Shown piece by piece: positions 47,645-59,586 of a DNA stretch of 64,000 bases. The notes beneath the pieces were generated by a model, which was not told where the DNA came from, did not search any database, and saw only the letters and a program-made list of their open reading frames with translations. Location of the stretch: the NCBI GenBank assembly GCA_030762175.1, contig CM060831.1, positions 35,014,001 through 35,078,000 on the forward strand, read 5' to 3'. Both the position numbers and the translations under genes were made by a program. Within the stretch, counting starts at the first letter, position 1, and the number at the start of each line of letters is the position of its first letter. The stretch comes from Metallyticus violacea. Its lineage: Eukaryota > Arthropoda > Insecta > Mantodea > Metallyticidae.

Positions 47645-48745
47645 AGAATGGCTGTGGTGTGTACGCATTTGAGGGGATTTCCATACTAGGAGGTTCAAGC
47701 GGACTTTGAACGACCATAAATCCTTTCCCAACAGGGCAAATATCAGACAGTGGTTCAGAAATTCAAGACCATAAACACGAGTAGTGAAACGTTCCGGTAG
47801 GCCGTGTGTGACAGTGAAACTGTGCAACGTTAGAGGATGCAATTAGCAGAAGCCCAAAAGTATCAGCCAGGGGACTTAAGTTGGAAGTTGGGTGTATACC
47901 ACAACCGACAGGTGGAAAATTCTCCAATGCGACGAAGCCACCTTCCACATATGCAGAGTGTGGGCAGATTAACAGACAAATGAGATCCTCGAGTGGGAAA
48001 GAAACACATCAAAAGTCAATTGTCTTGGTGATCACAGAGTCCGAGGTGTGTGAACCATTCTTCTCCAAGTGCTGCAGCTCTTCCTTCAATCACAGTTTCA
48101 GCAGGATGCCATCTTGGAAACGGATAGAGCGCCCCTCCTCCTGATTTCGTACGCGTCGCTCGTGAGTACCTGGAAGTCACATTTCTATGTAGGCGAATTG
48201 GTAGGGCTTCACACCGCATTTGGGGGCTGCATATTCTCTCACCGCCACGGGTGGCCGAGGTCGTTAAGGTACGGACTCGTTAGCGGGAGGTCTGGGATCG
48301 AATACCGCCAGGACCGTCCTCCCTGACTGAGTTTTTTTCCAGGTTTTCCTCAGTCCTCATAAATGGCAAATATCAGGGAGATACCCTAAACTTAGGCCTG
48401 GAACGATTCCTTCCTTAAAAATAAATATTTTCCCAATATATCATTTCATCTCATGTATCATCAGTTTCCATCGCCTGTGATGCCTCTGTAGCAAAAACGG
48501 GCGTTAAACCCCATTCATTCATGTTCTCCTGATCTCACACCTCTTGACCTTTTTTTTTTTTTTTTTTTTTTTTTTTTGATACATAAAATTACAACTTCGA
48601 AGTCAAATCAACTCCATTGACCATTTAAAGGAGCGTATAAGGCGTGCGGTGCGCAACATCACATCTGCAATGTTAGAAAAGGTGTTTCGTGAAACGGTGC
48701 GTCGCTGGTAGTAATGTGTGAAAATGCAGGGTGGTCATGTGGAAT
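47645..48745 (+). pseudogene. DUF4817-type DDE transposase split by a SINE
   Basis: In shifting frames the + strand encodes the N-terminal region (NIRQWFRN; DAISRSPKVSARGLKLEVG). The first Asp is in CDEATFHICRVW (Asp codon 47931-47933). Then comes LQVLQLFLQSQFQQDA and the second Asp in ETDRAPPPDFVR (48123-48125), followed by YLEVTFLCRRIGRASHRIWG. SINE-A interrupts at 48239-48523. Removing it restores AYSPDLTPLD with the third Asp at 48546-48548. A T28 tract follows where FFLWG belongs, then YIKLQLRSQINSIDHLKER, IRRAVRNITSAMLEKVF and QGGHVE. All three catalytic Asp codons survive, but frameshifts, stops, the SINE and the T tract make it dead. Confidence 0.8.
48239..48523 (+). mobile_element. 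SINE-A, full length, inserted in a transposase relic
   Basis: TTCTC occurs on both sides (48234-48238 and 48524-48528) as a short TSD. The head is GGGTGGCCGAGGTCGTTAAG, followed by 'cctcagtcctcataaatgg', 'taaacttaggcctggaacg', 'atcatttcatctcatgtatc' and 'gtagcaaaaacgggcgttaa' with an ATTC-repeat end. Excision in silico rejoins the host transposase frame, so this SINE is younger than that transposon copy. Confidence 0.92.
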
Positions 48746-48969
48746 AGATGGATTGTTGTTACTAAGTGTTAGTGTTTGCATCCACTTTATTGGTTTGAAT
48801 CTAATATCTGTTTTTCATAAAAAATATATCGATACTTTATAATCACCTTGTACATAAAATCTTTCATTTATAGCTTTGTACATGTGTCCAAAAAGGACAT
48901 GGTATTCAGTTAATTAAGTTTGTTGCCCTTTTTTATAGTTTGTTGCTTTTTAATACCACTTACGGAAAA

Positions 48970-49270
48970 TTGATTCCTCTTCTCGTTTGGCACTACAGCC
49001 CGGAGTGAGCCTTGGCCTGCCGCGGCGACTTCTGCTTTCTTTACCTCCGTCTTACGACTTCATTGATAGATGGCAGTATTGCAGGAGACATATGGTCAGC
49101 AGGCCGGAACCTGTAGGCAGACTATCACGCGGCTTTCGTGATCGAAGAACCTCATCTCTCCATTAGACAGCTTCCCAATTGTCCTCATGAGGCTGGGTGG
49201 ACCCCGTTCCAGATTTCCCTTACTTAGAAAAAATCCTAAGTAGTCAGTTAACCACTAGACCATGGAGGTG
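48970..49270 (-). mobile_element. SINE-D, near full length, minus strand
   Basis: On the minus strand it starts CCTCCATGGTCTAGTGGTTA, an A-box-like tRNA head. It continues through 'tccacccagcctcatgagg', 'cttcgatcacgaaagccgcg', 'tgcaatactgccatctatca' and 'gccgcggcaggccaagg'. Other copies are at 13171-13325 and 23551-23770. Confidence 0.78.
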
Positions 49271-50181
49271 AATATTCGTTGATAAAAGAGCTCCGATAAA
49301 GTCAGTACCTATCTTTATTTCGTAGTTGTTCTCTACTTAGATTTATTTATGTAATTATTATAGTATCAAATAATAGAAAGAAAAAAAAACCATAAGAACT
49401 GTGCATATGAGGTTGCCTTCCACGTTAGTGGGTTATTCTTTTTCGCAGTTAAGGTACAAAAACGTTAATCCCCTTAGATCCATATATCGCTTAGCTTGTG
49501 GGCTCTAAAGAAAACTGGGGATTTAAACGACATGAGATTATGCATACTATGTTTGTGCGGGAGCAGTCCGCGCGCGAGAGAAAATCCACCCTAGGATTAT
49601 GTCATTAATGAAGGCATAGTAGAGCGGATCTCTTCTGCTGCACATTTACATTTGTGCGTGTGTAAGTATGGAACTGCAGCCATGCCCAAAAAAACAAAAT
49701 ACTGCAAAAGGGTTATTAAGCAACGATAACTGCAAAGAAACAGAAAAAGTAGCTCTGAAAGCTTTTCTAAAAGTAAATGACCAGGTATTCATTTATCTAG
49801 ATAAGCTGAACCGTTCAGGGAAGGATTAAACATCTCACACTTCGTCATTAGGAACATCTAAACACATAAGAACGATTCTGTTATAAAAAGAAAGGTTAAA
49901 AATATGGGCGGAGGTAAGACTAAATGCTGCTAACGGAATACAGAAGTAAATCCATAATTTCCCGAACTTCATCAACTACATTATGTAAAATTTAAAAGCC
50001 ATAATAGACAAGGGCTGATCAAGAAAAAATGAGACTGCCCCCCCTAGCTCCTTTGATTCTGTAGTATGAATATTTGAAAAGAGCGAGGTTTTATGTACAC
50101 ATAATATCCATAGGCAGCAGTACTATCATGCCGGTAGGTTAGTTGTTAAGCTCTATGTAGTAAAGCATGCTATACCACAAA

Positions 50182-50358
50182 ATGAAGTGACGCGAAAGGA
50201 GCAGTATGAAGCGATAAAATTCTGTTTTCGCTTTAGAAACTTATGAAAAACTGCAGCAAATGTACGATGAAGGTGTATGTAACAGCGTTTAGATGGTTCA
50301 AGGACTTCAAAGGCATATTTTCCGTCGTTAAGCAAGGTTCCTCCCCTAAGATTTTAAA
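50182..50358 (+). pseudogene. mariner transposase, N-terminal relic
   Basis: The frame reads VTRKEQYEAIKFCFRFRNL, then LQQMYDEGV, and after a frameshift AFRWFKDFKGIFSVVK. This is the tandem HTH region of a SETMAR-like mariner, which usually has IKFCFRLGKTA and VFRWFKDFKEGR. No catalytic domain follows. Confidence 0.65.
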
Positions 50359-53039
50359 TCATACAACCTACTAGACTAATTATCTAAGAATATAAATATC
50401 TTAATTTTACCTGCTGATAACGGCTCATCTGATTTGTCCATGATTGTATCACTTACCAGCAGCTACGTTACAGTATTTATTACTCATTGCTGGCTCAAAA
50501 TTCTACTCTAAAGTTTAACACTGCGATAGACTAAATCTTGGATAGTCCTACTGAAGCCTTATACAAAACCTTAAGACTCAATGTATTTCCGCCCGCCCCC
50601 CAAATAATCCATAAAGAAGGTCAATCTATAGTTTCCAGCTATGGTTCACCAAATGATAGCATCTCAACACTTCCAGACTGTCATATGTTAGACAGCCACT
50701 TTCTTGAACTCCTAAAACAGGTAAACCTCTCAAGTTATGGTGACCGTCTTCTAGCTACTGTTGAAATTGCACCCCAGTGCCAAATACCCCATATGACAAA
50801 GTGATTGTCGCTTAAGACATTTCTTCAATAATCGTCTTCCTCTTCACACACGCCATCCTGATTTTATCTGCTATCTCGCGATGCTAGGTGCTTACTAGCA
50901 GTGCTTTCGCTTTCGAGAATCAATGTTTAAACAGCCAGGGACACTAGGATGGCCCCACGGAATGCTAATTTATTTTTGGCCCTTCTAGAGGAGAAATGTT
51001 TAAATCTGAGATCCATGTCCCTGTACTTTGCTTGCGGTTCATTTATAATTTAGATACCTGGTGCAGCCATGTTTAATAGTGCAAAGTTCACGCGGAATAT
51101 TTCTCGCAATTTTATTACTTTTTAGATTTATATATATATAGTTGACGTCCTTTTCTGTACGGTCTACAATAAAAGTGATTGTTTTTGTAAAAGGGATTTG
51201 GATTGAAATAGTGAGCGTTTTAGTGTGTTTTATCAATTTGTGTTCAACGTGGAATAGCATTTCTGTAATGAAGGTTATTTTATTTTTCTCTACTTATAGC
51301 GACTTAATAACTTAGGTGATCTCTATTGTTTGAGATACAAAACAAAACAAGTTTCCAGTATTTTCCACATGTTACCAACCTACTGAGTTCCATAGTTCTG
51401 TTCTACAAAGCAGACAGATAATATGAGTTTAAAATGAATATCATTGTTAAGTCTTTCGAATGTGTAATTGATCATGGTACATTTCACTACATTTTCCATA
51501 TGTACTCAACAAAAGGGAATTCGCATACTCAATGTAAACAGTGTGTTGCCTACATAACTGATGATTGTATAGACATAATGCACAGTTCAACCAAAAAAGC
51601 AGACAAACAAAAATCAGTGTAACTAAAGTAGAGCAGAAACAATAATAATCAAAGGGAAAGCTAACTTTGAATCAACTAACCTGTAGAGAGCATACACAAA
51701 TTAAATTTCCTAGAAAGCTGCCAACGCCAGGAATATTATAAAATGTTTTCTCAAAATTTCCTGTAAAATAACTTCGTTTTCAAAGATTTCTGGAACACTA
51801 CAGTTTTACAATCACACCCCTAATGTCCAGGATTCAAGAAAGTGTGAAGTGTGGGACTCTGATTAAGTAAAGGGAAGAGATGTGTAAACTAAATGTTATT
51901 TTTCTTGTATGATATTGAGAAAATAAAGGCTAAATGTATACACAGTGCTTTATTCTTGTATTTATAAACATTTTTAATATACAATGAACTTGTTCCTCTT
52001 CCAAACCAAACTTCTAGTGCCGGAAATCTATGTTACAGACTAATTAATTTTAGTACAGCACTAGTCCAGAATTTTCATTACTCATTGTGAACGATATTTT
52101 AATATTTGGATAGTTCTGTAAATAGGAAATGATTGATTTCTAAGTTACCATTTTAAGGAGATGTTTTATTTTTATTAATTTACTCAAAATATATTCATCT
52201 GCATCTCTGAGATCATTCAATCATCATTATAGGTGCTAAGGGAATAAGATGTGTTTTTTTTCGAAAAAGTCATTATTTTGTTTTTGGTTCAAGTTTGAAG
52301 GCAGGCAATAGCTTAAGAATTGGAATATATTGGTGTTCACCTAGCCTGCATGTAGCTTAGAGTGAGGACTAATATTGATGTGTAAATTACCTGTTTCAAC
52401 TATAAACATAGTTGTTCTCTTTTTACTTAAATGTGTAACACATCTTTGGAAGTTATACGGTTATAAAAATGTTTATTTCTTACTTGTGAACATTTAGTAC
52501 AGTAAAAGAGTATGAGCAATTCATAATCAATATAACAGAATTAAAGAATTTGCTAACAGAGAAGAAACCACAGACAAAGGGTTAACATTTGTAATTGATG
52601 GGTGTAGACCGCACAGAGTTATCCAATAACTAGCCGTTATGAGAGGTGTGATTGAAAGGGTTGGGGGAAGAAGCAAATTGTGTTGTCATTTGCCACTCGA
52701 TATGTCACTTATTTGCCTTTCTCCAGCGTAGAGGTGCGGTTAGCAATTCAGGGCGGAGTTTCCTAATCATGCAGTTATACGTGGTATGAACTATCGAGTA
52801 AGTGTCTAGCGCAATTTTACAACCCTGCGGGAGCAAGCTAAACCCTTAGTGACATATCACCTCTTTACGGCTCGGAAAATTAATCAACATCAAGCTTCAG
52901 GCAAGCAGAAGCCGTATTTTTTATTAAAGGTCCATTTAATATTTAGAACATTAAAATGAGATATGTGTAATATCTATAGATGGGCACCAAGTCCCGTGAT
53001 CCTATAAATAAAATACTGTAACTTAATTGCATTGAGTTG

Positions 53040-53066
53040 TTTCTGTTCTGTTCTGTTCTGTTCTAG
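53040..53066. repeat. (TTCTG)n microsatellite
   Basis: About five TTCTG units followed by GATATA repeats. Confidence 0.92.
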
Positions 53067-53204
53067 ATATAGATATAGACATGGTTCATTTAAATGACTA
53101 CACTATAATGAGCGCATTGCTGCAAGCTGAGTTATGAAGCGGTTTGATACGTTGTTGTTTGCGCTTTGTTGATAACAATTTCTCAGAGCATTATTCGGCT
53201 ATTT

Positions 53205-53927
53205 TGTTGATTCGTACTCAACAGGACTGGGAGAGGAGACGAGTAGTATAAACAACCACACAATGAGACATGATGTATATTATACATATGGTGATTTATT
53301 ATGCTCAATATCTGTCGCATCCTCTGGTGTTTTGCGTACGACAGAATTTATCTACATCGAATGTGAACTTAGCTGCCGTTACTTCCAAAAATATGAACTG
53401 AATCTGCGACCCACGGCTGAAGTTGATATGAATGCCTTAGCATATACATCGACACGTATAGATAGATACATATGCATCACAGCGTGTAGACTTTAACAAT
53501 GAGCGAACGCGTCCCTGAAGAATGCAAGGCTTCAACATTTGTTGCGGCGTGTAGATCTTAGAACTAAGTGTTGCAAGTGTAGAACTTAGAGATGAGTGTC
53601 TCTCAGCTTAACTGATGTGAAAGTGTGCACTGTTTCCTTATATACTTGATTCAAATCTGGTAACCGTTGACTTTACGACGCCAAAAGCAAGCGCACGTCT
53701 CGCACCTTGACTTAAAGGTTTAAAATATACATTTACTGTCGGCTGGTTTAAATTCACCTTCCAGCAGGTGCAATTCGTTATTATTTGAAAGTTTAAAACC
53801 TTTGTTGACATTGGCTAGTTTAAAGGCTAACTGCATAACCGCCTGTCGCGTTCAAAGCCCTAACCAGTTTAACAGTTCTTGAGTTTATCAACCCTCTAAC
53901 GGCAGTCCCTTTAAAAGTGGCACCACA
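53205..53927 (-). mobile_element. Candidate solo LTR (minus strand)
   Basis: On the minus strand a 723-bp segment begins TGTGGTGCCACTTTTAAAGG and ends GAATCAACA, so it has TG...CA termini. It carries a TATA box TATATAAGG (53636-53644) followed by GTGCAC and TTTCACATCAGT, and an AATAAA further on. This is promoter-plus-polyadenylation order as in an LTR. No primer binding site, internal coding region or matching 5-bp TSD was found, so the boundaries and the identity are uncertain. Confidence 0.35.
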
Positions 53928-54084
53928 CTCGACCCTCGGGCTCACTCAGACAGTATTTTTCTTTTATCCACATACAAGTCATATTTTAAAGTTACATCAG
54001 ATTATACATATTTACATACATTATATCTACATTACTAATTACAAATCATAAAATATTATATTTCCGTGGGGGTGAGTCGCGTGG

Positions 54085-54935
54085 ACTGTTGCAAAGCTGT
54101 TGGATATGAAAAACCAAAAACAGGAAAAGTCTTGCAACAGGTGTGTACAGATTTTCAGCGGCGATTCTGATGACAGCCTTCTCCAAAGAGAATACTTGCA
54201 TTGGGAACAGAAAAATTTTACTGGAAAATGAGGTAGATATACGTAGAAGTCGCTGAGTCTAACTGGGTGTACCCCGGTTAACTTTGCGCGTATACATGAA
54301 ACAGGATTTACAGGATATATTACCAAAAGAATTATCTGCTAATGATTTAAATCTAAGATGTGCCGTACTCTTCCTGATGTTTGGCATAGTGAAGTGAATT
54401 TTTGTGATACACCGCAAATCCCGTGTCTTTCGTCATAGGACAACATATATTTTTGAGAAGGTTGAGCATAATCTTCCCCATGTCGCGGATGACACGGAAT
54501 GGCATGAACAGCAGACCAATGTACAGCCCATCTTTACTTAACGTAGCTGTTAACCGCACCAGAGTTTTATGTTATGGAACTGATTCATACCTCTTTTGGA
54601 AATCCGAGGGATTAAGGTTTCAGCAAGATGGAGTACCTCCTCCTTTTCCATTTTCGTTCCAAAGCATTTCAAGGGGGTGTTTCCAGAACTCTGAATTCCT
54701 TGCGAATCACATTCATTGTCAGTTCCACTTGATAGGTCACATCGAAGCTCTGAGCCCGCAACATTTCGGGGTTAATCAAAACTTTTGTTGCACAGTAATG
54801 CGATTAATGCCTTAAAAGAAACTGCGAGACTTGCTTTTTAGGGGCAACTCCAGCACTCACAGAATCTTGCGACGTATTGCTTTGTATTCTAATAATGATA
54901 GAGTGCATACTGATATGTTGGACTTTATTCACGTC
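54085..54935 (+). pseudogene. DDE (DUF4817-type) transposase relic, heavily decayed
   Basis: Pieces in several frames resemble this family. QVCTDFQRRF and QPSPKRILAL near 54140-54215 correspond to the N-terminal HTH. LRFQQDGVPPPFPFSF at 54613-54660 corresponds to the QQDGAPPHF second-Asp motif. GLIKTFVA and ALKETARLAF near 54768-54830 match the region after the third Asp. The parts are in the right order and orientation, but the middle is unrecognisable. Confidence 0.5.
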
Positions 54936-55228
54936 CATTAGACATTAAAACTTACAGCAATAGTTTGTATATTAATATATTTATCGGGGTAAAGGAATTT
55001 TGCGCTCACACTGTATAAGTAAAAACTTTTTTTTTGATAACACACAGCTTAGGGACTTAGCATTTACACGTTTAATGAGTATTTATGCACAATAAAAGCT
55101 AGTTAATTATTTTGAAATATTATTGTGACGTTTGTGCCTATTTCAATTTAGATGGTGAATTTTATGTTTCTACAGTAGAGTGCAGCTTTAAAAAATCGTA
55201 TATCCATGTTCTAAAAAACTCCAACGAT

Positions 55229-55267
55229 TACTTCTCTCTCTTTCTCTCTCTCCCTCTCTTTCTCTGT
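55229..55267. repeat. (CT)n-rich microsatellite
   Basis: CTCTCT/CTTTCT run followed by a short TG-rich stretch. Confidence 0.9.
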
Positions 55268-57032
55268 ATGTGTATGTGAGTGGAGGAAGCGGTTCTATGA
55301 TTAACTGTTTGAATCTAGCTTCTTAACAAAAATGGGCTTAACCAACATTTTGGTAATTTAAATACGCTAATGGTTTTCGTTAACCTTCAATGTTCAACTC
55401 TACGTAACGTTCTTTAGTGGAGTTAAGCAATACTAGAAGACAGATGCCAAAACTAAAAAATCTATTTAATTCGTACTTCAGCATTTTCCGGATTTAGATG
55501 AGTAGATGAGGAAGCCATAGGCTTCCACGAGCTGTATCATGTTAAGATATTTGACTTACAGGGGCTACCGTGTCTTGATCGTGTAAATCAAATTCAGTAC
55601 TGAAGTACGCTAAGCTATGCTTTATCAAAGCTATTGAAGACCCCTTAGCCTTGCTGCCGTAGTGGTGCAGCACCCGGAAGCTAAAGTTTTAAAAGCCTGA
55701 AGCTTCCTAGGCGGTGGAATTTATTCACGGGATAGTAAATTAATATTTTATTCCATATTTTATAGATAATTTTATAGACAATATTCATTTATTTCTGATG
55801 ATATAATGCATAGTTTAAAAAACAATTTTGCAGATGAAGTAATTAAAATACACATGAAATGCGAACTAGTGTAACGATTCTCCATAAACATCAAGATCTA
55901 GTCAGAGTTCAAACATTTCGCTGAAATTCGGTGGTATATACGACTGGTTAGTTTTTAGCTCATTTCACATCATGTTAGCTATGAACTGCAGTTAACATAA
56001 GAGTCTTATGTACTTACGGCCCTTCTCCATGCGGGTCGCATATCCCATAACTCAGAGGGGTTAATGTGTTGCATAATCCAGCAGCAAATACAGAGATGGA
56101 ATATAATACGCGCTCTGTATTTCAGATATGTCATTGTTTGCTGGTTAGCGAGATGAGAGAGCACAAACACTTCAAAAATGACAGTTTTGTTCTAATTTCC
56201 ATGCCGAGTGTTTGGTTTGTTTGCTCTGCACTGCCGATGCTTGTCACCCCGATAAAACGAGAACGCGCTTCATTTTATGGTCTGTGTTTATCGAACAGCT
56301 GTATCTCATCACGACTAATGACGTCAGTCGATGAGAAACATAATCGTCCCCTGGGCGGAAGAGCAATACAAGTGCATAGTATTTGCATCTCTGAAATAAC
56401 CTACATTCATTCACTTCTGTGTACTGCAGATTTTCAGCTTGTATCTATTTGTCGACAGCTTACCCTCATTGTTGCCAACCTTATTACGGGAAATAGTATT
56501 GCCTTAACTCAGGAATGCTGAAACCAGTGAAAATGTTTGCTTTAAGAAGTGCTTTTGTACTGATAAACAGAAGGGAGAGGTTACATTCATGGCGAAGAAA
56601 TTCTTTTCTTTTTTTTTTTTCGTTATATAATGCAAAAATGTCATAATGATAACATGCAATTGCTAAAAGCAGTGACCTTTTCATTGAAAATCGTATTTAT
56701 TTAGTTTTAAACACAGCACGCGAGTAAGGAAATTTACACCAAGCATTTTCTGTATAAATGAAAGAAACTCCATGTCAAAATGCTGAAAACCAGTTTTTGC
56801 AATAAATGGATTAAAATAATTAATAACAACACTTTAACTGTATGCCCTCTTTGCAATCCATTTATACTATAAAGCGTTTTGACGTAAATTCCCCTTAAAC
56901 GTTAATACTAATCTGCTTATGTTGGTAAAATTAGAGCTGCCAACATTGAGTTATAGGAAGTGCTGGTGAAGTTTTAAAAACATGAAGAGAAATTTACTGT
57001 AGGACGTAAAGTTTAAAATATTAAATAAAACA

Positions 57033-57270
57033 CCCATAATCTAACGGTGACGTTTGTGATTCCCGCGCACGGACCATGGTTCGATTCCTGGTGTGTTAGT
57101 CTCCTGACAGATATTTTCAGGGGTTTTCCCTGTGCACTTTAGATGAATGTCTGGAAAAATTAGGGCACAAAATACGCTGAACTCATTTGGCTAAGTCAGC
57201 ACCTATACATATGGCACAACACATTAAGGACGCGGTGCCATGATAAAAATAACAAAAACAAAAATAAATA
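57033..57270 (+). mobile_element. SINE-F copy 2, plus strand
   Basis: Head CCCATAATCTAACGGTGACG and perfect B box GGTTCGATTCC, then 'caggggttttccctgtgc', 'gaatgtctggaaaaatt', 'cgcggtgccatgataaaa' and an A-rich tail. Same family as 37752-37984. Confidence 0.82.
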
Positions 57271-57657
57271 ATTTTATGCAATATCTCCAACTTCTGTTTA
57301 AGCACAGGATATTTCCCTTGCTCTTCACGGAATCCATCGTGTAACAATGGGTTAATTCAGCAAGGTGCTATCATGTTTGCTTATCTCATCCTTACGCTAC
57401 ATCCATGATGCTATTAGACGATAATGGAAATGTTACTAAAATGGGCGAGGGTCAAACACTGCAATGCTTTCTTTCTTTCTTTTATTATTGAAACGTGCGG
57501 TTATTTTGGTAACGCACGTTATTTGGGTGTCGGTTACGTGGAAATTTACTGTGTCTACATATATACATATACGATGAGTAGTATCGTTGACATTGACCGC
57601 TGGCATAAAAATAGTTGAACATATTTAACGTATGACTCCAAATTATTTTAAAAGTGC

Positions 57658-57661
57658 AATA

Positions 57662-57701
<40 letters not shown>
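57658..57701. repeat. (TA)n microsatellite
   Basis: Nearly pure TA repeat, with one TG interruption. Confidence 0.95.
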
Positions 57702-57702
<1 letters not shown>

Positions 57703-58375
57703 TTTGAAATGTGTATCATATAATCGGATTGATTACATTTAACTTTTGTAGCTTTGTTCTTGTTTTCTTTTTTTCAGAAATGTTTGCAAAATGATGGACT
57801 CGCTTCTGTATTCCATAAGAAGCTTGAAGCGAAGTGCTGTATGTTTTTACCTCCGCTCAAGTGTTTTCACGTTACGTTTCAAAGCGCAGTTTCAATCTTA
57901 TTTATTCTTGACTTATGTCTCAATCTTATTTACTCCAGTTACAACTGGGAATGCTGCGTGATCGTACTGTAGCCTGATACTAGGAGTAGTTCAAGTGTTT
58001 TTAAGACCGTATAAACTGATACACTACACGCCCCACACCCGTACTCTCTTGAACTACAAGGAATTGTTTGTTTCCGTTTGAAGGACGTTCTTGATATGTT
58101 GAAAACATATTCTTAAGAGGTTTTTTGCCTGATACACTCGTATATGTATAAATTGCTGCATCTTATCAAATCTTGTCTCCATTTGCTTGTTGCAAGCTCA
58201 GAACAATTCCTGCAAGTTAATTTTCTAGAAATTTATCTGAGCATACTTTTCGGAAATTCAGCTATTGATGCTATTATATCTCATTTGAAAAAGGGTGTAC
58301 AAAATGAAACGGTTCATTAAATGTAAATATCATATTTTGCAAACAATTAGCTTTTAATTTTCTTCGCTTTAAATA

Positions 58376-59586
58376 CGAGGGTAGATCCATAAATTTTCGG
58401 CCTAGCCATTTTCTAGGTATGATAAAGACAAAAATTATATTGCACTTTTCAATATAGTTACTCTTTATTGCAATACATGTCTCACATATTTTAATTAACA
58501 TTTCAACCCCCCCCCCCAAATAGTCAGAAGTCTTATCTGCAAAATGGGCACAAACAGCATCCATCACTTCTTAAATTTCCTTCCTCCTTGAGTTTTGAGA
58601 AGAGGAAAAATCCACTGGGAGCTAGATCTGGGCTGCAAGGTGGATGGTCGATCTCCTTTTCTCACATCTCACATTTCTTCGAAGCTACCTTCGTAACAAG
58701 AGATGTGAGCACAGGCGCGTTTTCGTGAAAAAGGCGCACACCACCACTCAGCTTTCCTCGTCTTTTCTGTTTGATGGAATCACGTAGTCGGTGCAGTAGG
58801 CCAGCATATTACTCCCCATTTACCATGGTGTTCCTCTCCTTGAAGTCAATGAAGAGCATTCCTTCATTCCAAAAGATTGTGGCTATGGTCTTCTTAGGTT
58901 GACTAAGTGACCTTGGCCTTTAGAAGCGGTGTTTCGCCAGGTTTACGCCACTCCATTAATTTTATTTTGTACAAGGAACCATAGTGGATGACCATAGTTT
59001 CATCCTCGGTAACAATGGTTTGTAGAACTTCTCTTTCGTTGCTACGGCAGAACTGCAAAAATGCCTGACAACAGATGACTCGTTTCTGCTTTTGGACTGA
59101 AGAAAGAGGTCTAGTCACCCATCTGGCACTAGCCTTATTCATGTTTAAATGTCCATGAATAATTCGAAGCACTATTGCTTAGAAAGACCCACCTTAATGC
59201 TATTTCTGTAACTTTGAGCCGCCATTCTTCCATAATTTCTCCTTCCACAAGAGCGATCGATGTTTTCAGGAGTGAGCACCCCCAAGGGCCGACCCTACGC
59301 TCATTGTCTTCAATGCTTTCTCGACCTATTCGAATATGAGGGGGATACTTCCACATATACACCGTTCTTATTTTGTGAAGAACTTAATAACAGCTTGATA
59401 CTCCATTTTGAATATGTCACAATCTTTTTCACATAGCCTTCAACTATATCTGAACAAATGAACACATCGGAGCGGAAGTTACAGCTGCAATTCTTTACAT
59501 AACAGCTAAAGTATGACACCAGATAAGACTTTTATGAAGGCGATAATCCTTATCGGCGAGGCCGGAAATTTATGGACCTACCCTCG
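58376..59586 (-). mobile_element. mariner (DD34D) transposon, full length, copy 2
   Basis: A 1.21-kb element with TA at 58374-58375 and 59587-59588. The terminal repeats are CGAGGGTAGATCCATAAATT on the left and, read inward from the right end, CGAGGGTAGGTCCATAAATT. Same subfamily as 4650-5925, opposite orientation. The termini are better preserved than in copy 1. Confidence 0.92.
58443..59406 (-). pseudogene. mariner transposase, mutated (copy 2)
   Basis: The minus strand starts near 59406 with MEYQAVIKFFTK and a small deletion in the first HTH. Then come ALVEGEIMEEWRLKVTEIA, LRIIHGHLNMNKASARWV and RPLSSVQKQKRVICCQAFL. The first catalytic Asp is intact in EDETMVIHYG. The second is Glu (HENAP, normally HDNAP) and the third is Gly (SPDLAPSGFF, normally APSDYF). 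The C-terminus reads VCAHFADKTSDYLGGGVEML and CIAIKSNYIEK. Several frameshifts. The damage differs from copy 1, so the two copies decayed independently. Confidence 0.88.

Noticed and set aside
50538..50804. 88-codon + strand ORF with coding-like composition
   Set aside because: No recognised family, no splice context and no conserved neighbour. It may be repeat-derived, but I cannot support a gene.
56066..56521. Longest ORF in the window (151 codons, + strand)
   Set aside because: Composition is unremarkable, there are no domain motifs or splice signals that fit a known gene, and a single ORF of this length is expected by chance in 64 kb over six frames.
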